A DNA stretch of 64,000 nt from Rhyacichthys aspro (lineage: Eukaryota; Chordata; Actinopteri; Gobiiformes; Rhyacichthyidae): contig CM072152.1 in the NCBI GenBank assembly GCA_036850595.1, positions 20,101,179-20,165,178 of the forward strand, in the 5' to 3' direction. This document shows positions 59,261-64,000 of this stretch, piece after piece; the stretch's first letter is position 1, and every line of letters begins with the position of its first letter. The notes under the pieces were generated by a model. The model worked only from the letters and a program-made list of their open reading frames with translations, made no database searches and had not been told where the DNA came from. The position numbers and the translations under genes are program-made.

Positions 59261-62200
59261 ACCAAGGCTGGGCAATAGGAGGGAAAAAACAGTGATGAGT
59301 AACGCTGCTGCAACTGTGACCTCTTTGGTAAGCCTCAGCGTACACCGGACACCAGCAATCACACTATCCCAATAAATAAAAGATCTGTCAGAAAATGGAT
59401 GTTCAAGAATACCCAGGATTTGTGGGTGTTTTTTGAAGGATATGTAATAATAAAACATGTTCATGCTTCTTTATCTTTGCAGGATTTAAAAGGTTTGGGC
59501 TTGTGTTTTAATATTCTAGAAAAAGCCATTCTGTGCAGGATTTTCATTACAAATAAAATTAAAACAAACAATGAGCACTCGTTACTTCGCTGGCAGCCTT
59601 AGCGTGCACCTGATGCAAAGAAATAAATTACAAATAAAAGTGGATAAAACCTGCTCATTAACCAGATCTTCACAAGCTTAAAGGAGATAAAAACAGCATT
59701 CAGCACAAATTCAGCAAATCTAAACAGGACAGGAATTACTTTTTACTTCTGCCAGAAATGTAAAGCGATATGGTCACTCTGTTTGTTAGGTTTAGCCTAG
59801 TTAGCTCTGAATACAGATATTCCTTGTATTCCTTCTGTAACTCTTTAAATACATGCAAACCCCAGACTGAACAGTTCTTAGTATTTGAGACTCTGTCAGA
59901 GATTCCTTTCATGATTTTTGCATCAGTATTGACTCAGTCCTTTTGTTATGTTTGCAGTAAATGTTGAAAATAAGCCACTGGACACAGATTTTGATATGAA
60001 CTCTTGCAGCACTCACTCATGGAGGGGGTGGCAAGAGTTTGTTTCCTAATAAATACTACATATTGAACTTTAAACACTCTAATACAGCTGTCTCGCCTGG
60101 CCCCAAAAGTTAAAATCCTCCAAGTCTGGTTCTAACATTGTCCTTGGCTTCTTTACAAAAGGGGCCAAGTAGAACATGCTGGTGTTAGTGTAAATTATTA
60201 ATCAGAGTTATGTGGCAGGTTTTTTCGACGTGGATATGTTTGGAAAATGTGAAAATAATACCTTTAGTGTAAAATAACATGGGGCTGAGGTTACTGTGGG
60301 ACAATTATTAATCAGATAATTCTGAGTGAAGCCTAAGTGTGAAGAGCAAAAAGGAAGCCACGTGACATTAACATCATGGCTGACACCTTCTGATGACTTC
60401 ACTGTAGATCTCAGCTGATTCTGACTAATCTAAACAAATGTACAAATTGCATGTTACATCTCATTTTGCCAAAGCAGCTATTTAAGGAAACTATTTATAA
60501 CTGTCTTCAGCACAATCCTCACTTAAAAACCCAGCTGTCACTCGGGCTGCTGATGTAGAAACTACACAATTTGTTCTGCAATGTGCATTTTGTATGTATT
60601 TCCTCGATGTCAAAAGTTTCTTTATACATTGTCTCCTCCTGGATCTAACCTAAAGGACAATGGTCAGTCCGCAGAATGGAGCACTCCAGCGAACGTTGTG
60701 GTCACCGATCCCTCGCTCCTCTCCCAGTCTCAGTCTGTCTTTCATCTCACACCACTCTCGCAGAGCAGCTGCCTGTCAAACCTTCACAATCGTCCCTCTA
60801 TCTGCCTCCACATCGCTCCATTTCTCCACTTGCACACTCTTTACACTTCCCGCTCTCTCTTCTCGCTCCCTCCAAAGGGGTATTGGTCGTGTACAGCCTG
60901 CTGCTACTTTACCACTGATTAAAATGTAGCCCTGGAAGAATATAAAATATGTGAGGGGGATTTCATCGTTCTGGCTGCTTGTGTGCTGATAACTGCACTA
61001 GGCTTAAGGAGGATACATTTCTTTTTTGTGTTCCTGGTGCTTTTTGGCTCACGTCGCCATGTTTCTCTATGGGTGTTACTAGATCAAGACATGGCACTTC
61101 TCGCTGTTGAATTATATAAAGTCTCTGCTTGGTTTTTTAGTTAATTAGCCCGAGCTGTGGAGAAACATGGAGGGATGGGGAGATTGGTATCAAGAGGGAG
61201 TGAATGGTGTGTGAGGAAGCTGCGGGTTTAGACTCCCCTTCCTTTAACTCGGTCCAAGTTGGCCCAGAAGCAGGCTGCTGGAGAGAGTGTAGGTCAGGGC
61301 CAGTGAAGGAGACTGGTGTGGGCAGAGAGAGACCTTAGCACGCACCAACAGACTTCATTTTGTCTTTATGTTGTGTAGGAAGACTTTAAGACATTTGATA
61401 CTGCTACAGGTTCTCGTGAATGGAATCCTTTACCGAACTAGTGATAAAAGTCAGAAATTTAAAGTATTTTTCTGTTTGCTGTTGCATTTCTTGCCTTGAC
61501 TAGTAAGAAGAAATGTATTTGGAGAATGTACAAGCATCAGGAAGGTATAAATAATGTGGAAGGTATTTAAAAAGTCAAGCATTTCTCGTCAATGTTTATT
61601 TCTAAGATTCTTTGCACTATTTTTAAACCAGTCTTGGTGTAGGTATGTGGACATATCCTTTCTTTGAACATAGTAGGACGATATTAATGCCTGCACAAAA
61701 CACTTTGAGTTTTTTGTAGGTGAATATAAAGGTACTCTCTCTGTGTTATGACATTTTAACTTTATCGTGTGACATTAAGACAATATAAGACGGAAACCAA
61801 ATGAAAGAGCAAGTGTCCTGCACAAAACGTTACTCCTCATTTTCTTTTGGCAAGTCAAACCCTAGTGTCTCTCATGAGTGAAAGTATACTCCTCATAACT
61901 CCTAGTTGTGTTCAAGACAGAGAGACATTTCATGCATTTTCAGGTCATTGTTACTCATTGCAGACCCAGTTTATATTCTGAGTTTTCCGGGCTTTCTTTG
62001 TTTTGTTTTTTTCGGCTCCATTTTAAAGTTTATAAAAATTGAGATTCCTAACTTTTGACTCAAAGCAGTGGATGATACTGCAATCAACCGTGTGACACAT
62101 AGTCAAACTGTGAATTTAATGAGGAGCGAAAAATGCAGTCTGTGTTAGTCACTCTGTGGATACATTCTCAAAAGCCCCCCAAAATTGATAAGTTTAAGTT

Positions 62201-62554
62201 CAATATATCTGTGTACACTGAGTGGATTTTAGCTTAAAGTTGAGCAAAATGATCAGTCAGAAATCTTTTAGATAATCACATAAACATTCCTCATATTTGC
62301 ATCTTTTAGAAAAACAAAACATTTAAAGCTGGAAGAAGATATTGCTTCTTTTTCTTTTCCTGAAAATGTCCAGAGCAAATGTTACAATACCGTATGAAGA
62401 AATGACATAAATAGATATTGTTTCTAAATGTTTAAATCAACATTAACCTATTTAGACTTTGTGTTTTTCAAGAGAAATTACCTGATTCATTTTTCTTGCA
62501 TTTTAGAAAAACTGTTTGTCTAATAGCATAGAGCTCATGGGTTGACAAAACTAC

Positions 62555-62700
62555 ACCCTTAAGCCCTATTTGCACAGAACTAGTATTACCTGGGCATATC
62601 TGCTAATTTGTAATAATTGCAGAGCTAGTTTATGATTTTGATCCCGTGTGACTCGTGTTTGTGATTTGTAAAATAAAAATTTCCCTGTAAATTACCTTTT
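62555..62700. repeat. Possible interspersed DNA-element fragment
   Basis: AAGCCCTATTTGCACAGAAC, TAGTATTACCTGGGCATATC and GATCCCGTGTGACTCGTG resemble fish repeats built on a GCCCTATTCGCACGGGA...AGTATTACCTGGG theme. Ends are not resolved, so the superfamily is left open. Confidence 0.35.
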
Positions 62701-63173
62701 TCAACAACATATTTCTCCAAACGCAGGGGTCCTGTGAGAACACAAGTCCCGAGTGTCTCTGATTTGGGTATTTTTCTTTTTTGGTAAATGTTATGCCTAT
62801 GTTTTATTGTCAGGGATTTTACTGGATAAGAATGATCAGCACATACTGAAAATGTTGACCAATCGCTTAAACAGTGCAAAAAAGGTAAACATAAATATAA
62901 AAAAATGGAAGCAAAGTGAAACACAAATAGTCGATGCATTCAGACAATGTTTAACGAGATATTTATGGGATTACATTACTCTGACACTAAACTCAGAGCC
63001 AGGAGTCTGTGGTAAGCTCTAGACTTTGGTTTGATGTGAGGTATTAGTATTTTATGCTGGAAAATGTGTTTTTATATTTAAAATAAGCAGGAAAGGTGAC
63101 TATGCTGCTGTTAAGTGGTGAGGGGTGGGGCTTGATACCGGGCTTAAAGAAAATTTAAGCTACTGCATCTTTC

Positions 63174-63274
63174 ATAGACAACAGTATGTCCCTGCAAGGC
63201 TGCCATAGAAGAAAAGAGGGGTCTGAGCTGTCACTGAGAGATACCACACAAAAACACACACACTGCACCTTTAA
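63174..63274. mobile_element. Fragment of the GCAGTGTGT TTAA-type MITE (copy 2)
   Basis: The core CATAGACAACAGTATGTCCC then TGCAAGGCTGCCATAG closely matches the core at 14,246-14,281. The right end CACTGCACCTTTAA (63,261-63,274) is the reverse complement of TTAAAGGTGCAGTG, matching the left terminus at 13,769. The outer edge is an exact TTAA. I could not find the matching left end, so this is probably a truncated or interrupted copy. Confidence 0.55.
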
Positions 63275-64000
63275 AAACATGCGTAAAACTCACTTTAGTT
63301 ACATTCAGATCACTGATAACATATAAAAAACTAAACTTACAAATAAAATGAACTGTCAAAAAGCATTGCCACAGCTGGGTAACACCAATCTGAGCAGAAA
63401 AAGCCTGTCTCTCGTCTTGTCCTTGTGAGAAAAGCGCAGATGGAAGGGTTTAGTGAGGCCTCGGTTGTTCACCAGATGTCACCCTCCCCTCAGTAACCTT
63501 TTGGACCAGACCCCAACCTGCGTGTAGCGACATGACCGCGCAGTGACAGTGACATAATGTGGCACCTCCAGAAGCAGACAGCGACAGAGCGAGAGGGACA
63601 AGTGACAGACCGATCCGGACAAGTCGAATACAGTCGTGAGATCCTGGACTCTCGCTGCAGTAGTGTGAGCTGTATAAGGCAGTATAACCAAGGAGGGCAA
63701 CAGCAGAAGTGAAATCCCTGTAGGACCGAGCGGGGAATGCTGATCAGACGCTTCCTCTTCTCATGACTTTGGCCAGACTAACCTTAAACTCTTAGTGCAT
63801 GTCCAGTGAAATATGACGCTTGAGGGAACACATGAAGTTCACCTATAACTACAGCTCATGGGTGAAAAGACCACTGCTCATATGAGTCCAGTTCATTTGC
63901 GAGCCTTTTGATCCAGATGACTTTCTCTGTGCACATGACAGGACTTTGTGGAGCATTTTTTGGCAACTGACACACTATTTTAATAAAATAAATATGAACA
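63275..64000. other. Intronic DNA, nothing firm
   Basis: Segment 63,400-63,740 is GC-richer (CAGACAGCGACAGAGCGAGA, GACCGATCCGGAC) with a 73-codon minus frame that I do not recognise. No splice-flanked exon is seen before the window ends. Confidence 0.45.

Larger units (their letters stand above)
49358..64000 (+). other. Putative first intron (partial)
   Basis: Starts at GTGAGT (49,358) and continues past the window edge. I found no downstream exon with an acceptor, coding content and a donor, so the intron is at least 14.6 kb. It is mostly AT-rich with a long pyrimidine- and T-rich opening (49,800-51,500). Sub-elements are listed separately. Mixed-composition patches without assignment include 51,540-51,830, 53,800-54,060, 54,240-54,620, 55,640-55,920 (88-codon minus frame, unrecognised), 60,640-60,930 (three overlapping plus frames of 80-113 codons, C/T-rich) and 61,000-61,330. 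The intron could instead end inside the window if a short exon was missed. Confidence 0.45.

Noticed and set aside
60581..60929. Coding exon from three overlapping plus-strand frames (up to 113 codons)
   Set aside because: The C/T-rich sequence is open in all three forward frames, a sign of composition rather than coding. No acceptor-donor pair.
1..64000. Bacterial, phage or CRISPR-type systems
   Set aside because: No dense coding, Shine-Dalgarno spacing or spacer-repeat arrays. Repeats and splice donor are vertebrate in type.

Overview
The window looks like nuclear DNA of a teleost fish, probably a percomorph. It is AT-rich, and none of the open frames stands out as protein coding by length or content; the longest are under 190 codons. 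It carries decayed interspersed repeats that I recognise from fish genomes: 'GGGATAGGCTCCAG' retroposon tails, tRNA-derived SINEs, hAT-like and TTAA-flanked MITEs, and a Ty3/gypsy-type LTR remnant. There are no operons, Shine-Dalgarno sites, CRISPR arrays or phage genes.

Positions 1-48,800 look like a gene desert. I see no convincing exon on either strand. The stretch alternates between featureless AT-rich DNA, old repeats and compact islands of 100-500 bp that are dense in homeodomain-type TAAT/ATTA cores, short palindromes and intact CpGs. The best islands are near 2,935-3,130, 7,786-8,045, 10,340-10,870, 12,480-13,040, 13,540-13,760, 18,365-18,615, 22,725-22,870, 24,200-24,480, 33,040-33,240, 35,170-35,640, 36,000-36,250 and 38,540-38,720. 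I read them as candidate cis-regulatory conserved noncoding elements. Conservation cannot be measured from one sequence, so this is inference.

Positions 48,800-49,357 hold the one gene start I can defend. A CpG-rich promoter and 5' leader run into an 18-codon first coding exon on the + strand (49,304-49,357). It encodes a hydrophobic signal-peptide-like start and ends at a perfect GTGAGT splice donor. The gene continues to the right, so 49,358-64,000 is probably the opening part of a very long first intron. The protein family cannot be named from 18 residues. The leader contains several short upstream ORFs.

Positions 49,358-64,000, the putative intron, contain a reverse-strand tRNA-derived SINE, a TTAA MITE, the end of a second TTAA MITE related to one at 13.8 kb, and more regulatory-looking islands (57.4-57.9 kb and 58.96-59.26 kb).

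The most speculative item is a small hairpin at 7,216-7,292. Its 5' arm begins with the let-7 seed, but it does not match any let-7 family member I know. Overall the window reads as the upstream regulatory landscape and first exon of one secreted or membrane protein gene, probably developmental or neural.
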